Source: Anaerolineaceae bacterium UBA6133
GTDB lineage: Bacteria; Chloroflexota; Anaerolineae; Anaerolineales; Anaerolineaceae
Assembly: GCA_002435825.1 (NCBI GenBank)
Contig: DIVL01000059.1
Span: forward strand, 1 to 54,801
Direction of reading: 5' to 3'
DNA: 54,801 nucleotides
In this document: positions 7,859 to 16,587 of the stretch, one piece after another
Layout of the letters: every line of letters begins with the position of its first letter
Numbering within the stretch: position 1 is the stretch's first letter
Translations under genes and position numbers: made by a program
Notes under the pieces: generated by a model
Told to the model about the DNA's origin: nothing
Database searches by the model: none
What the model saw: only the letters and a program-made list of their open reading frames with translations

Positions 7859-9151
7859 ATGACCAAAAAATTCTACAAAATGACCCTGCCAGAGCGCCAT
7901 GAGCACCTCCTGCAAAACAGCAGCCTGGATGAAGATGACCTGAAAACCTGGCTACCTGGCACGGGGCTGAGCCTTGAGACTGCCGACCATATGATCGAGA
8001 ACGCGGTAGGTCTTTTTAGCCTGCCGCTGGGGATCGCCCGGAATTTCATCGTGAATGGCAGGTCAGTCCTCGTGCCGATGGTGGTGGAAGAGCCTTCCGT
8101 GGTGGCGGCTGTTTCGTTTATGGCAAAGCTGGCGCAGTCCACTGGCGGCTTCAGAGCCTGGATGAGCTCCCAGGAGATGATCGGCCAGGTACAGTTGCTC
8201 GACCTGGCGGATATCGATGAGGCGCAGGACTTGATCGAAACCCACAAACCCGATTTGCTGCAGCAGGCACGCGCCCTCAACCTGGGTCTGACGCGCCACG
8301 GCGGCGGCATCCGCGACCTGGAAGTAAGACAAATCACTGAATCTCCGATCGGGGCTTTCCTGGTGGTGCATCTGATCCTGGACGTAGCGGACGCGATGGG
8401 CGCCAATGTGGTTAATACCGCGGTCGAAAGCCTGGCGCCTTTACTAGAGGAGCTGACAGGTGCCAGGGCGCATTTGCGCATCCTCAGCAACCTTTCGGAC
8501 CGCCGCCTGGCAAGCGCCGAAGTCTGCCTGCCTGTACCATTGCTGGCTTTTGAAGGCTACAGCGGTGAGCAAGTGCGCGACGGGGTGATTGAAGCCTGGG
8601 CTTTTGCCGAGGCAGACCCTTACCGCGCCGCCACCCACAATAAAGGCATTATGAACGGTGTGGACGCGGTTTTGCTGGCGACCGGCAACGACTGGCGCGC
8701 GGTGGAAGCCGGCGCGCATGCTTTTGCTGCACGCGACGGGCGCTATAAAGGCCTGAGCGCCTGGACTAAGACCGAAGATGGCAGCCTGAAAGGCAACCTC
8801 ACGCTCCCCCTGGCAATTGGCATCGTGGGCGGCGCAACGCGCGTGCACCCTGGCGTGAAGACCAACCTGAAACTGATGGGCATCCAGCGGGTTTCAGACC
8901 TGGGTGAGATCATCGCTGCGGTGGGTCTGGCACAGAACCTGGCCGCACTGCGGGCGCTGGCTACGGAAGGCATCCAGAAGGGTCACATGGGCCTGCATGC
9001 CCGCCAGGTGGCGCTGGCAGCTGGCGCAGCAGCCGAACAGGTGGAGCTGCTGGCGCAGGCCTTGATCGCCGCAGGCAGGATCACGTTAAGTGAAGCAATG
9101 AGTATTCTTAAACAGTGGAATGGAACTGACGATGGAAACAACGCAAAATAG
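7859..9151 (+). CDS. Hydroxymethylglutaryl-CoA reductase, class II
   Basis: 430 residues, matching class II (bacterial) HMG-CoA reductases. The catalytic set is visible by comparison with the Pseudomonas mevalonii enzyme: Glu in VVEEPS (77-78), Lys262 in HNKGIMNG, Asp278 in GNDW and His380 in GLHARQV. ENAVGLFSLPLGIA (47-60) is the substrate-loop signature. It converts HMG-CoA to mevalonate with NAD(P)H; as the next gene is an HMG-CoA synthase, the direction here is presumably biosynthetic, for isoprenoids. The ATG is preferred over an upstream TTG, which falls inside the -35 box. First gene of a block with the synthase (overlapping) and the thiolase-like gene. No mevalonate kinase is in the window. 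Confidence 0.92.
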   Translation: MTKKFYKMTLPERHEHLLQNSSLDEDDLKTWLPGTGLSLETADHMIENAVGLFSLPLGIARNFIVNGRSVLVPMVVEEPSVVAAVSFMAKLAQSTGGFRAWMSSQEMIGQVQLLDLADIDEAQDLIETHKPDLLQQARALNLGLTRHGGGIRDLEVRQITESPIGAFLVVHLILDVADAMGANVVNTAVESLAPLLEELTGARAHLRILSNLSDRRLASAEVCLPVPLLAFEGYSGEQVRDGVIEAWAFAEADPYRAATHNKGIMNGVDAVLLATGNDWRAVEAGAHAFAARDGRYKGLSAWTKTEDGSLKGNLTLPLAIGIVGGATRVHPGVKTNLKLMGIQRVSDLGEIIAAVGLAQNLAALRALATEGIQKGHMGLHARQVALAAGAAAEQVELLAQALIAAGRITLSEAMSILKQWNGTDDGNNAK

Positions 9152-10220
9152 TACTGCTGAAGGCAGCAAACTTTTGATCCCAAAACGCAAAGTCGGCATC
9201 ACCGGCTACGGCGCTTACGTGCCGCGCTACCGCTTGCCCGGGGTGGAGATCGCCCGCATCTGGGGAGGGAATGAGGACGGACTGCCCGTGAAAGAAAAAG
9301 CGGTGGCAGGCTTGGACGAAGACGTGATCACCATGTCCATCGAAGCGGCACGCAACGCACTGAAGCGCGCTGAGATTTCCCCTGAGCAGCTAAGGGCAGT
9401 TTGGGTGGGCTCGGAGTCGCACCCGTACGCGGTCAAACCCAGCGGCACGGTGGTGGCGGAAGCCATTGGCGCTTCGGGCAGCGTGAGTGCTGGCGATTGG
9501 GAGTTTGCCTGCAAGGCTGGCACCGAAGCGATGGTGGCGGCGATTGGCATGGTGGGCTCCGGCATGGCAGATTACGCCATGGCAATTGGCATGGATACCG
9601 CCCAGGGCAAACCCGGCGATGCGCTCGAATACACGGCAGCCTCTGGCGGCGCAGCTTACATCATTGGTCCCCAGCAGGGTTCGCTTGTCAGCATTGAAGC
9701 GGTTTATTCTTTTGTCACGGACACGCCTGACTTCTGGCGGCGTCAGCACGCCATCTATCCTGAGCACGGTCAGCGCTTCACTGGGGAACCGGCTTACTTC
9801 AACCATGTTTCTACTGCGGCTTCAACCATCATGCGCGAGACCGGTTTGAAGCCATCCGATTTTGCTTACGCCGTCTTCCACCAACCCAACGAGAAATTTC
9901 CCCGTCGGGTCGCCAAATCGCTTGGTTTTACCAACGAACAAATCGAAACCGGCTTGCTCTCTCCAACGATTGGCAACACCTATAGCGGAGCTGCCATTAT
10001 TGGTCTGACTGCCATCTTGGACGTAGCGAAAACAGGCGACCTGATCCTGATGACTTCTTATGGTTCTGGTGCTGGCTCAGACGCTTTTGTGCTGAAAGTA
10101 CGTGGTGCGTTAAAAGAGCGCCGCGGGAATGCCAGAAGTACGCAGGACTATATTGCCAATCGCGTCGGAATTGACTATGCCACCTACCTCCGTTACCGCG
10201 GAGAGATCGTGACCGGTTGA
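9120..10220 (+). CDS. Hydroxymethylglutaryl-CoA synthase, archaeal type
   Basis: 366 residues, the short form typical of Archaea and some bacteria. VGITGYGAYVPRYRL opens the thiolase fold. WEFACKAGTEA carries the nucleophilic cysteine (Cys131 from this start), FHQPNEKFP the catalytic histidine (His254), and GNTYSGAA the oxyanion region. It condenses acetyl-CoA with acetoacetyl-CoA to HMG-CoA, feeding the reductase encoded just upstream. The first ATG lies within the reductase gene, 32 bases before its stop; a second ATG four codons later is equally possible, and neither has a strong ribosome site. In Archaea this enzyme works in a complex with a thiolase and a DUF35 protein; here only the thiolase-like partner follows, one base after the stop. 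Confidence 0.9.
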   Translation: MELTMETTQNSTAEGSKLLIPKRKVGITGYGAYVPRYRLPGVEIARIWGGNEDGLPVKEKAVAGLDEDVITMSIEAARNALKRAEISPEQLRAVWVGSESHPYAVKPSGTVVAEAIGASGSVSAGDWEFACKAGTEAMVAAIGMVGSGMADYAMAIGMDTAQGKPGDALEYTAASGGAAYIIGPQQGSLVSIEAVYSFVTDTPDFWRRQHAIYPEHGQRFTGEPAYFNHVSTAASTIMRETGLKPSDFAYAVFHQPNEKFPRRVAKSLGFTNEQIETGLLSPTIGNTYSGAAIIGLTAILDVAKTGDLILMTSYGSGAGSDAFVLKVRGALKERRGNARSTQDYIANRVGIDYATYLRYRGEIVTG

Positions 10221-10221
10221 A

Positions 10222-11391
10222 ATGGCGGGCTACCCTGAAGTCGTTATCGTCGGCATCGGTCAGATACCGGTGCGCGAGCATTGGGATGTTTCGTTGCGGG
10301 AATTGGCAGGGCGGGCGCTTAGATCTGCCCGGAAAGATGCGGCTGATCTCCAGCCGCAGGCAATTTATATTGGCAGCATGCTGGCTGCCAGCGCCTCCCA
10401 CCAGGCTAATCTTGGTGCCTTGGTCTGCGAGGTAGCAGGCCTGGCAGGACAGGCAGAAGGAGTAACAGCGGAGGCAGCCGAAGCTTCCGGCGCAGCCGCG
10501 CTGAACCTTGCCTGGCAGGCTATTCGCTCGGGCATGGTGGATGTGGCGGCGGTGGTGGGGGTGGAGAAAGTGACCGACGTTGTCGGCGCCGGGCAGGAAT
10601 TGGACCTTTTGGGGGCAAGCCTCGACGCGGATTATGAAGCCTCTGAGGGGCTTACTCCAGCCGGGCAGGCAGCCTTGCTGCTGCAAAGGTATCTGTACGA
10701 AAACCAATTCCCGCGCGAAGTTCTGCAGGGATTTGCGATGATTGCCCGCAACAACGCGGTCAATAATCCAAACGCCATGTTCTACAGAGCTCTGTCAGCC
10801 AAAGTTTACAACCAGGCTGCCACAGCGGCAGCACCACTTAATGCTTTTGACCTGGCGGCGCATGCGGATGGCGCTGCAGCCTTGATCCTGACCCGGGCTG
10901 ACCTGGTTCCCAAGGATTTGCGGCACAAGCCAGTCAGATTGCTGGGCTCCAGCCTGATTGCGGGTCGGCTGGCAGTACATGACCGCCCGGATCCCCTTTT
11001 CTTCGAAGCAGCTGCAGTCTCAGTTCGTCAGGCTTGCCTCAAAGCAAATGTTTCGTTGTCTAACCTTGATTTTTTTGAATATTCCGACAACACCACCCTG
11101 CACGCGCTTCTGTCGCTCGAAGCAGCGGGTTTTGCGGCGCGGGGACAAGCTTGGAAGCTTGCCATGGACGACTCGCTGACGCTGGGAGGATCTTTGCCAG
11201 TGGCGACGATGGGCGGGCACATGGGGCGGGGCTTCCCGCTGGGAGCGTCGGGCGTTTACCAGGCGATTGAAGCCTGCTTGCAACTGCGCGGCGAGGCGGG
11301 GGCTAATCAAATCTCCCATGCCCGTTACGGCATGATCCAATCCCTGGCTGGCACGGGTGCTGCTGCAGTGACTCACATTCTGGCTGGATAG
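10222..11391 (+). CDS. Thiolase-fold protein lacking the catalytic residues (pseudo-thiolase)
   Basis: 389 residues, homologous along its length to archaeal-type acetoacetyl-CoA thiolases (VVIVGIGQIPV at the start, VGVEKVTDVVGAG, GASGVYQAIE and THILAG at the end). The active-site cysteine, normally in EAACASG, is replaced by glutamate (Glu87 in EAAEASG). The GHPVGATG histidine is phenylalanine (Phe338 in GFPLGASG), the HDAF-type histidine is serine (Ser288 in YSDN), and the final HNxGG histidine is glutamine. Thiolysis or condensation by the usual mechanism is therefore not expected. Position directly behind the HMG-CoA synthase suggests a structural or substrate-holding partner; that is inference. 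The codon reading is clear and the frame is intact, so this is not a decayed gene. Confidence 0.75.
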   Translation: MAGYPEVVIVGIGQIPVREHWDVSLRELAGRALRSARKDAADLQPQAIYIGSMLAASASHQANLGALVCEVAGLAGQAEGVTAEAAEASGAAALNLAWQAIRSGMVDVAAVVGVEKVTDVVGAGQELDLLGASLDADYEASEGLTPAGQAALLLQRYLYENQFPREVLQGFAMIARNNAVNNPNAMFYRALSAKVYNQAATAAAPLNAFDLAAHADGAAALILTRADLVPKDLRHKPVRLLGSSLIAGRLAVHDRPDPLFFEAAAVSVRQACLKANVSLSNLDFFEYSDNTTLHALLSLEAAGFAARGQAWKLAMDDSLTLGGSLPVATMGGHMGRGFPLGASGVYQAIEACLQLRGEAGANQISHARYGMIQSLAGTGAAAVTHILAG

Positions 11392-11445
11392 TGCGTGGAA
11401 GTCTGGCTGTACTGTTTAAGTGATGCCCGGAACACGGGCTGATGG

Positions 11446-11451
11446 TACAAT
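11446..11451 (+). promoter_or_regulatory. -10 box of the flippase-like gene
   Basis: TACAAT ends six bases before the ATG. No convincing -35 box or ribosome site is present. This matches the leaderless pattern seen at several other genes of the window. Confidence 0.45.
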
Positions 11452-11457
11452 CGGCTT

Positions 11458-12495
11458 ATGAAAATCAAGCGTTGGCACATAGCGCTGGGAATGCTGATCA
11501 GCGCGGTTTTCCTTTACCTGGCTTTTCGTGAAATAGACTTTAATCAACTCTGGCAATACCTGCGCAGCGCAAAATGGGCTTGGGTGCTGCTGGGGTTGGT
11601 TTCTTATTTTATGGGTGTCTGGGTGCGTACCTGGCGCTGGCAGGTGCTGCTCAACCCCCTCAAGCGAATCCCGCAGCGCGAGCTTTTCCAGGTGGTCTGT
11701 ATCGGCTACATGGGCAATAACGTCTATCCTGCCCGGGCGGGTGAGGTGCTGCGTTCGATCCTCCTGAAACAGTCAGACGATGTGCCTATCTCAGGCTCCC
11801 TTGCGACGATCGTGGTGGAACGTCTGTTCGATGGCATCACCATCCTGGCTTTGGTACTGTTAAACTTCCGCCAGTTGATGCAAATCGCGCCGGACGCTGA
11901 GTGGATGCGGCGCATTCAGACCGGTTCAATCCTGGTGGGTGCCATTTTCGCGCTGATTTTGCTGGTCTTTCTGGCGATGCTCTTCCTCCCGAAGCAGACA
12001 CAGGCTGTGAGCGGCTGGCTCATCAACAAGCTGCTGCCGCAGAAGCTGCGCCCGAAAGTAAGCGGGATACTTGAAAAATTCATCGATGGTCTGCGCGTGC
12101 TGCGTTCTCCTGGACAATCCTTGCTGGTTCTGGCGCTTTCCATGCTGGTCTGGATTTTTGAAGGCGGCTTATATTGGGGCGTGATGAAAGCGCTCGGGCT
12201 CGAGCTGAGCTTCATGAGCTTGCTGCTGATAGAGGGTGTGGTCAACCTGGTGCTGCTGATTCCGGCAGCCCCTGGCGGCTTGGGCACCTTTGATGCAGCT
12301 GCCAAATTCATGCTTTCGCTGTTTGGCATTCCAGCCGAACAGGCCCTGGGTTATGCGCTCATCCTGCGCGTGGCTTTGTGGATCCCCATCACCGCTCTCG
12401 GAGCGATCTTTTTCATCAAAGAGGGCTTCAGCCTGAGCACCAACTTGCAGCAGATACAAACAAATTACCGTTCGGATGAGGGAACGGAAAACTAA
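11458..12495 (+). CDS. Lysylphosphatidylglycerol synthase-like (UPF0104) transmembrane protein
   Basis: 345 residues with about eight membrane helices. The N-terminal segment (IALGMLISAVFLYLAFREID), the conserved GNNVYPARAGEVLRSILL (about 84-101) and PAAPGGLGTFDAA near residue 280 are typical of the flippase-like domain family that includes AglD and the membrane half of MprF. It has no C-terminal aminoacyltransferase domain, so it is not a lysyl-PG synthase. Members move or process lipid-linked sugars or phospholipids; the substrate here is unknown. A -10 box six bases before the ATG suggests its own leaderless transcript. The FAD oxidoreductase gene follows 17 bases after the stop. Confidence 0.8.
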   Translation: MKIKRWHIALGMLISAVFLYLAFREIDFNQLWQYLRSAKWAWVLLGLVSYFMGVWVRTWRWQVLLNPLKRIPQRELFQVVCIGYMGNNVYPARAGEVLRSILLKQSDDVPISGSLATIVVERLFDGITILALVLLNFRQLMQIAPDAEWMRRIQTGSILVGAIFALILLVFLAMLFLPKQTQAVSGWLINKLLPQKLRPKVSGILEKFIDGLRVLRSPGQSLLVLALSMLVWIFEGGLYWGVMKALGLELSFMSLLLIEGVVNLVLLIPAAPGGLGTFDAAAKFMLSLFGIPAEQALGYALILRVALWIPITALGAIFFIKEGFSLSTNLQQIQTNYRSDEGTEN

Positions 12496-12512
12496 CGTGA
12501 GAAGGACGTGAC

Positions 12513-13841
12513 ATGACTGAGAACAAGCGCCATATTGCCATCATCGGGGCAGGTTTTGCCGGTTTGAGTGCCGCCTGGGACCTGGCTAAAGCCGGGAACA
12601 GGGTGAGCATCTTTGAGGCTTCAGCAGAACCCGGAGGTTTGGCTTCCGGCTTTAAAGAACCTCATTGGGATTGGTCCGTTGAGCGTTTTTATCACCATTG
12701 GTTTCAAACAGACTCCCATCTTCTCAACCTGATCGAAGAGTTGGGCTGGTCTGACCAGGTGCTTTTCCCCAGGCCGGTCAGCGTCATGTATCACAAGGGC
12801 AAGTATTACCCTTTTGATTCCATTCCGGCTGCCCTGGCTTACCCCGGGCTGGGTTTTGGCATAAACAAGATCCGCTTTGGATTGGTAGGCGTCTACCTGA
12901 AACTGACCAAAAACTGGCGAGCGCTTGAGAAGACCACCACCGATGCCTGGATGCGTAAATATGCCGGCAACCAGGTCTACGAAAGCATGTGGCAGCCGAT
13001 GATGATCGGCAAATTCGGCGAAAATTGGCACGACAAGGTCAGCATGGCCTGGATGTGGGCGCGCTTACACGTCCGCACCACGCGCCTGGGGACATTCAAG
13101 GGCGGTTTCCAGGTCTTTGCTAATAAGTTTGCAGCCAAAAACGAAGAAGCCGGGGTAACCATTCGCTACAATACGCGTGTCAGTTCCCTCAAACGCCAGG
13201 AGGATGGACAAATCACCGTCAACCTGGTGGATGGTGAGCCGGAATGCTTCGACCAGGTCTTGGTGACGCTTTCGCCGGGCATGATGGCGAAAATGGCACT
13301 GGATTTGCCCTCGGAGTATCTTGCGGGTTTGCTCAAGCTGAAAAGCATGGGAGCGGTGGTGATGACAGTCTCCATCAAGCACCCGCTTTCTCCGCAAGGC
13401 TACTACTGGTACAACATCCCCAAGCAAGCTGGCTATCCTTTCCTCTCGTTGGTGGAACACACCAACTTCCTCAAGCCGGAGTATTTTGGCGGCGATCACA
13501 TCCTCTATATTGGCGACTATCTTGAAACGGATCACCCCAACTTCAACAAGAGCGACGCGGAACTGGCAGATGAATTCCTGCCGCACCTGAAGAAGATCAA
13601 CCCGGATTTCAATCGGGACTGGGTCAACAAGATCTGGGTCTCCAAGACGCCTTACGCCCAACCCATCCCACTGCCAAACCATTCTGCCAATATCCCGGCG
13701 ATCGAGACGCCCATACCCGGTCTGTATTTTGCCAGCATGAGCCAGGTGTACCCATGGGACCGCGGCACTAACTTCGCCGTGGAGATTGGTCGCAGAGCTG
13801 CAAAAATGATGCTGCTTGAGAAACACGCGGGCGGCGCGTAG
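12513..13841 (+). CDS. FAD-dependent amine oxidase / protoporphyrinogen oxidase-like oxidoreductase
   Basis: 442 residues. HIAIIGAGFAGLSAAWDLAK (about 7-26) followed by FEASAEPGGLASGF is the N-terminal FAD-binding fold of the flavin amine oxidase group, which includes phytoene desaturases, HpnE-like and UDP-galactopyranose-mutase-like enzymes. The C-terminal YFASMSQVYPWDRGTNFAVE supplies the second FAD contact. The substrate is not identifiable. Its place behind an HMG-CoA pathway and a lipid-flippase-like gene makes an isoprenoid or glycolipid substrate reasonable, but this is only context. AAGGAC precedes the ATG by eight bases. Confidence 0.75.
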   Translation: MTENKRHIAIIGAGFAGLSAAWDLAKAGNRVSIFEASAEPGGLASGFKEPHWDWSVERFYHHWFQTDSHLLNLIEELGWSDQVLFPRPVSVMYHKGKYYPFDSIPAALAYPGLGFGINKIRFGLVGVYLKLTKNWRALEKTTTDAWMRKYAGNQVYESMWQPMMIGKFGENWHDKVSMAWMWARLHVRTTRLGTFKGGFQVFANKFAAKNEEAGVTIRYNTRVSSLKRQEDGQITVNLVDGEPECFDQVLVTLSPGMMAKMALDLPSEYLAGLLKLKSMGAVVMTVSIKHPLSPQGYYWYNIPKQAGYPFLSLVEHTNFLKPEYFGGDHILYIGDYLETDHPNFNKSDAELADEFLPHLKKINPDFNRDWVNKIWVSKTPYAQPIPLPNHSANIPAIETPIPGLYFASMSQVYPWDRGTNFAVEIGRRAAKMMLLEKHAGGA

Positions 13842-13958
13842 TCTTTTAAATCTTAAAGGCCTGATTCCAAAATCGGAATCACTATCCTTTTATTTTGGCA
13901 ATTTCTGGTGTCTTTTTGTGTGGGATTCCAGCTCCCATCCGTTGGTAAATACCAGAGA

Positions 13959-14015
13959 AATTAGCACCCTACACCCATATATGGGGGTTCTGAAAGGGCA
14001 GTTTCCCTGCTAATT
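13959..14015. repeat. Multibranched inverted-repeat structure upstream of dnaA
   Basis: An outer 8-bp stem AATTAGCA/TGCTAATT encloses the perfect palindrome CCCATATATGGG and a second small hairpin AGGG/CCCT. Its role is unknown. It might act on dnaA expression or be another intergenic repeat. No DnaA boxes (TTATNCACA) were seen around it. Confidence 0.45.
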
Positions 14016-14070
14016 AGTGGCATGCGAATTTCTTGCAAAAGTAAATGCCAGCCGGGATTAGCCTTGAAAA

Positions 14071-14109
14071 TGCGATTTGATTCTCAATCTTAAAGAATCG
14101 CAATTTTTT
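14071..14109 (+). terminator. Candidate rho-independent terminator upstream of dnaA
   Basis: TGCGATT pairs with AATCGCA across an internal loop and is followed by ATTTTTTAA. It lies about 230 bases after the oxidoreductase stop and before the dnaA -10 box. The stem is AT-rich, so efficiency is uncertain. Confidence 0.4.
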
Positions 14110-14144
14110 AAGACATGGAACCCCGAATCCCTGTTTTTAGGTGT

Positions 14145-14150
14145 TAGAAT
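14145..14150 (+). promoter_or_regulatory. Candidate -10 box of dnaA
   Basis: TAGAAT about 130 bases before the dnaA ATG. The -35 region is poor. It would give a leader of roughly 120 bases ending in GGGAAGGGAGAACGCC. Confidence 0.35.
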
Positions 14151-14278
14151 CTGTTTACTCACGGAGCAAGACAATTTAGCAAAGCTCACAAGTGATGCGT
14201 ATTTAGAGGAAATCGGATCGCTCATTTCAACGTCGATAAATCACAATCCCCCACAAGAAGCGGGAAGGGAGAACGCCA

Positions 14279-15628
14279 ATGGATGCTCAACAGGCTTGGC
14301 AGGCAACAATCGGACAATTACAAATGGACCTCTCGAAGGCGATCTTCGATACCTGGGTGCGAAACACCCAGCTGATTTCCTATGAAGAAGAATCAGGGAC
14401 ATTTGCTCTTGGTGCCAGCAACGCTTACGCCTGCGATTGGCTTGACAGCCGCCTTAAGAGCATCATTGCTAATAAACTCTCGGGGATGATGGCGCGCCAG
14501 GTGAACGTTGAGTTCAAAGTCTGGTCTGCGCCAGCTCCGGTAGTGGAAGAGCAAAGTGTTCGGGCTCCCAAAAGGGCGGAAGTAGTGGAGCTCAACACCT
14601 TCGATACGCATCTTAATCCGCATTACCGCTTCGATAACTTCGTCGTGGGTTCGGCAAACCGACTGGCACAGGCTGCCAGCATGGCTGTAGCCGAGAATCC
14701 AGCCCGCGCCTACAACCCGCTCTTCATTTACAGCGGCGTTGGATTGGGCAAAACCCACATCCTGCACGCGATCGGCAATGAGGTCGTTAAGCAAGGTAAA
14801 GTTGTTCTCTACGTTTCCTCGGAGGAATTTACCAACGACCTGATCGATGCCATCCGACACAAAACAACCCCGACATTTCGCGAAAAATACCGCCACGTGG
14901 ACGTGCTCCTGATTGATGATATTCAATTCATCGCCGGCAAGGATAGCACCCAGGAAGAGTTTTTCCACACCTTTAACGCCCTGCACGGGCAAAACAAGCA
15001 GATCGTGATCACCTCCGACCGCTCACCCAAGGCAATGGCAACCCTGGAAGAACGCCTGCGTTCAAGGTTTGAGTGGGGGCTGACGGTGGATATGCAAGCG
15101 CCAGATTATGAGACGCGCCTTGCCATCCTGCGCAGCAAAGCCGAGAAAGCCGGCAGGGAAATCCCCTTGGATGTGATGGAGACGATTGCCCGTGCCATCC
15201 CCACCAACGTGCGTGAGCTTGAAGGCGCCTGGAACCGTGTGAACGCGTATGCTGATCTGAGCGGACAGAAACTAACCTTGGATCTGGCAAAACACGCGCT
15301 TGCGGACTATCTACCCCAGAGGACCAGCCTGACGCCGGCTTACGTGGTGGATGTTGTGGCGGACTTCTTCGGCACCACCAAGGACAGTCTAACCAGCAAG
15401 AATCGCTCGCGCGACATAGCACTGCCACGCCAGGTAGCCATGTATTTGCTGCGAGAGGATGGGGGAATCTCATTGCCGCGCATCGGGCAGGAACTTGGCG
15501 GGCGCGATCATACCACCGTGATGTATGCATGTAACAGGGTAGCAGATATGATGGAAAGCGACGACCGCATGCGCCGCCAGGTGACGCAGCTGCGCGAGAA
15601 ACTTAACAGCCACTATATGCCTGCATAG
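14279..15628 (+). CDS. dnaA: Chromosomal replication initiator protein DnaA
   Basis: 449 residues with all four DnaA domains. Domain I (1-80) binds helicase and regulators; a short linker follows. The AAA+ core has Walker A GVGLGKTH (153-160) and Walker B LLIDDIQF (about 214-221). The C-terminal helix-turn-helix ends in the DnaA signature (LPRIGQELGGRDHTTVMYA). It binds DnaA boxes and melts the origin using ATP. The ATG follows GGGAAGGGAG. dnaN and recF, the usual neighbours, are absent; an FAD oxidoreductase gene lies upstream and polA converges from the other side. No DnaA-box cluster was found in either flank, so the origin is probably elsewhere. Confidence 0.97.
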   Translation: MDAQQAWQATIGQLQMDLSKAIFDTWVRNTQLISYEEESGTFALGASNAYACDWLDSRLKSIIANKLSGMMARQVNVEFKVWSAPAPVVEEQSVRAPKRAEVVELNTFDTHLNPHYRFDNFVVGSANRLAQAASMAVAENPARAYNPLFIYSGVGLGKTHILHAIGNEVVKQGKVVLYVSSEEFTNDLIDAIRHKTTPTFREKYRHVDVLLIDDIQFIAGKDSTQEEFFHTFNALHGQNKQIVITSDRSPKAMATLEERLRSRFEWGLTVDMQAPDYETRLAILRSKAEKAGREIPLDVMETIARAIPTNVRELEGAWNRVNAYADLSGQKLTLDLAKHALADYLPQRTSLTPAYVVDVVADFFGTTKDSLTSKNRSRDIALPRQVAMYLLREDGGISLPRIGQELGGRDHTTVMYACNRVADMMESDDRMRRQVTQLREKLNSHYMPA

Positions 15629-15863
15629 ATATTGGTTTTTCTGTCATCGCGAGGATCGAAGCGATCTAAACTCCCAATCTTGAGGGTTGCTGGTGATTCA
15701 CAACAACTACCGAACTGAACGTGATTTTTTTATTCGATCAACCTTGCTCTGAAGGGATTCGAGATTGTTTACAGAATAGTACACTACGTGTCACAAAAGA
15801 GGTTCGCAATGACAGATAGGAAACCCACCTCTGGGGAAGGCATTACTTGCTAGCATTCGTGAT

Positions 15864-15888
15864 GTCAGGTTCAAATGAAGAACCTGAC
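15864..15888. repeat. Repeat family F hairpin, copy 1
   Basis: GTCAGGTTC and GAACCTGAC form a perfect 9-bp stem with a 7-base loop, followed by CTACGCG. A second copy with a longer loop lies near 23.7 kb. Confidence 0.7.
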
Positions 15889-15952
15889 CTACGCGCTAAG
15901 GGCGTGGCAAACTGCATTTCCGTTTTTTCCATTACTGTTGTTGAATTCATCG

Positions 15953-16024
15953 ATAGGGGCGAAGCATTCTACACGGATAGCTTGGAATCGGCAATACATT
16001 TATATACAAATGCTTCGCCCCTAC
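15953..16024. repeat. Repeat family B, copy 2 (72 bp)
   Basis: ATAGGGGCGAAGCATT and AATGCTTCGCCCCTAC form the terminal inverted repeat, with one change at the first base. The upstream flank (GGCGTGGCAAACTGCATTTC) matches the flank of copy 1, confirming a larger composite unit. Confidence 0.85.
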
Positions 16025-16071
16025 ATCGAAATTTCGTAAAATCCCTTGATTTAAGTCGAGACGAAGTGCGA

Positions 16072-16257
16072 GTAGGGCGAGATTGAGGGCACCTTGAATG
16101 ATGTGATCAACCAACGTATTGTGCTCTCAATCCGCCGATGACAGTGATTCGGGTAGAAAGCTCGATTATTGCGACTGATCGATGGCGTGATGGCGGATTG
16201 GAAGGACACCAAGGTTCCTGCATGATGATGTGTGCAGTCCTTCCAAGCTCGCCCTAC
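16072..16257 (-). repeat. Repeat family A (cloverleaf), copy 3, reverse orientation
   Basis: The third arm is GGAAGGAC/GTCCTTCC instead of GGAAGCAC/GTGCTTCC, a compensatory C-to-G / G-to-C pair. The AATCCGCC/GGCGGATT arm is intact and GAGGGCAC/GTGCTCTC has one G-T pair. The outer stem has one mismatch. Confidence 0.85.
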
Positions 16258-16404
16258 AGGGACTGTGTTGATTTAGTTGGGGGATGGCAGGCAGATCGTT
16301 GCGCAAAAGAGGCTCGATGCGGACGCCGGCACAATCAGGCATTCACGCACAAAACCGGAACTGATCGTAACGGCATCCCTGCCGATTACGAGGCAAAGTT
16401 ATTC

Positions 16405-16587
16405 GTAGGGCGAGATTGAGGGCACCGTGAACGATATGGTAGATGAACGTATTGTGCCCTCAATCCGCCGATGACAGTGATCCGGGTAGAAAGCTCGATT
16501 ATTGCTGATCGATGGCGTGATGGCGGATTGGAAGCACAACAAGGCCTTTGCGGGATGATGTGTGCAGTGCTTCCAATCTCGCCCTAC
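16405..16587 (-). repeat. Repeat family A (cloverleaf), copy 4, best-formed reverse copy
   Basis: All four stems are perfect and abut without a single linker base: outer GTAGGGCGAGATT (16405-16417) with AATCTCGCCCTAC (16575-16587); arms 16418-16425/16454-16461, 16462-16469/16522-16529 and 16530-16537/16567-16574. The outer stem has ATT/AAT where other copies have CTT/AAG, a compensatory change. Confidence 0.9.

Noticed and set aside
13065..13826. 253-codon frame on the minus strand
   Set aside because: Lies wholly antisense to the FAD oxidoreductase gene and shows no domain pattern.
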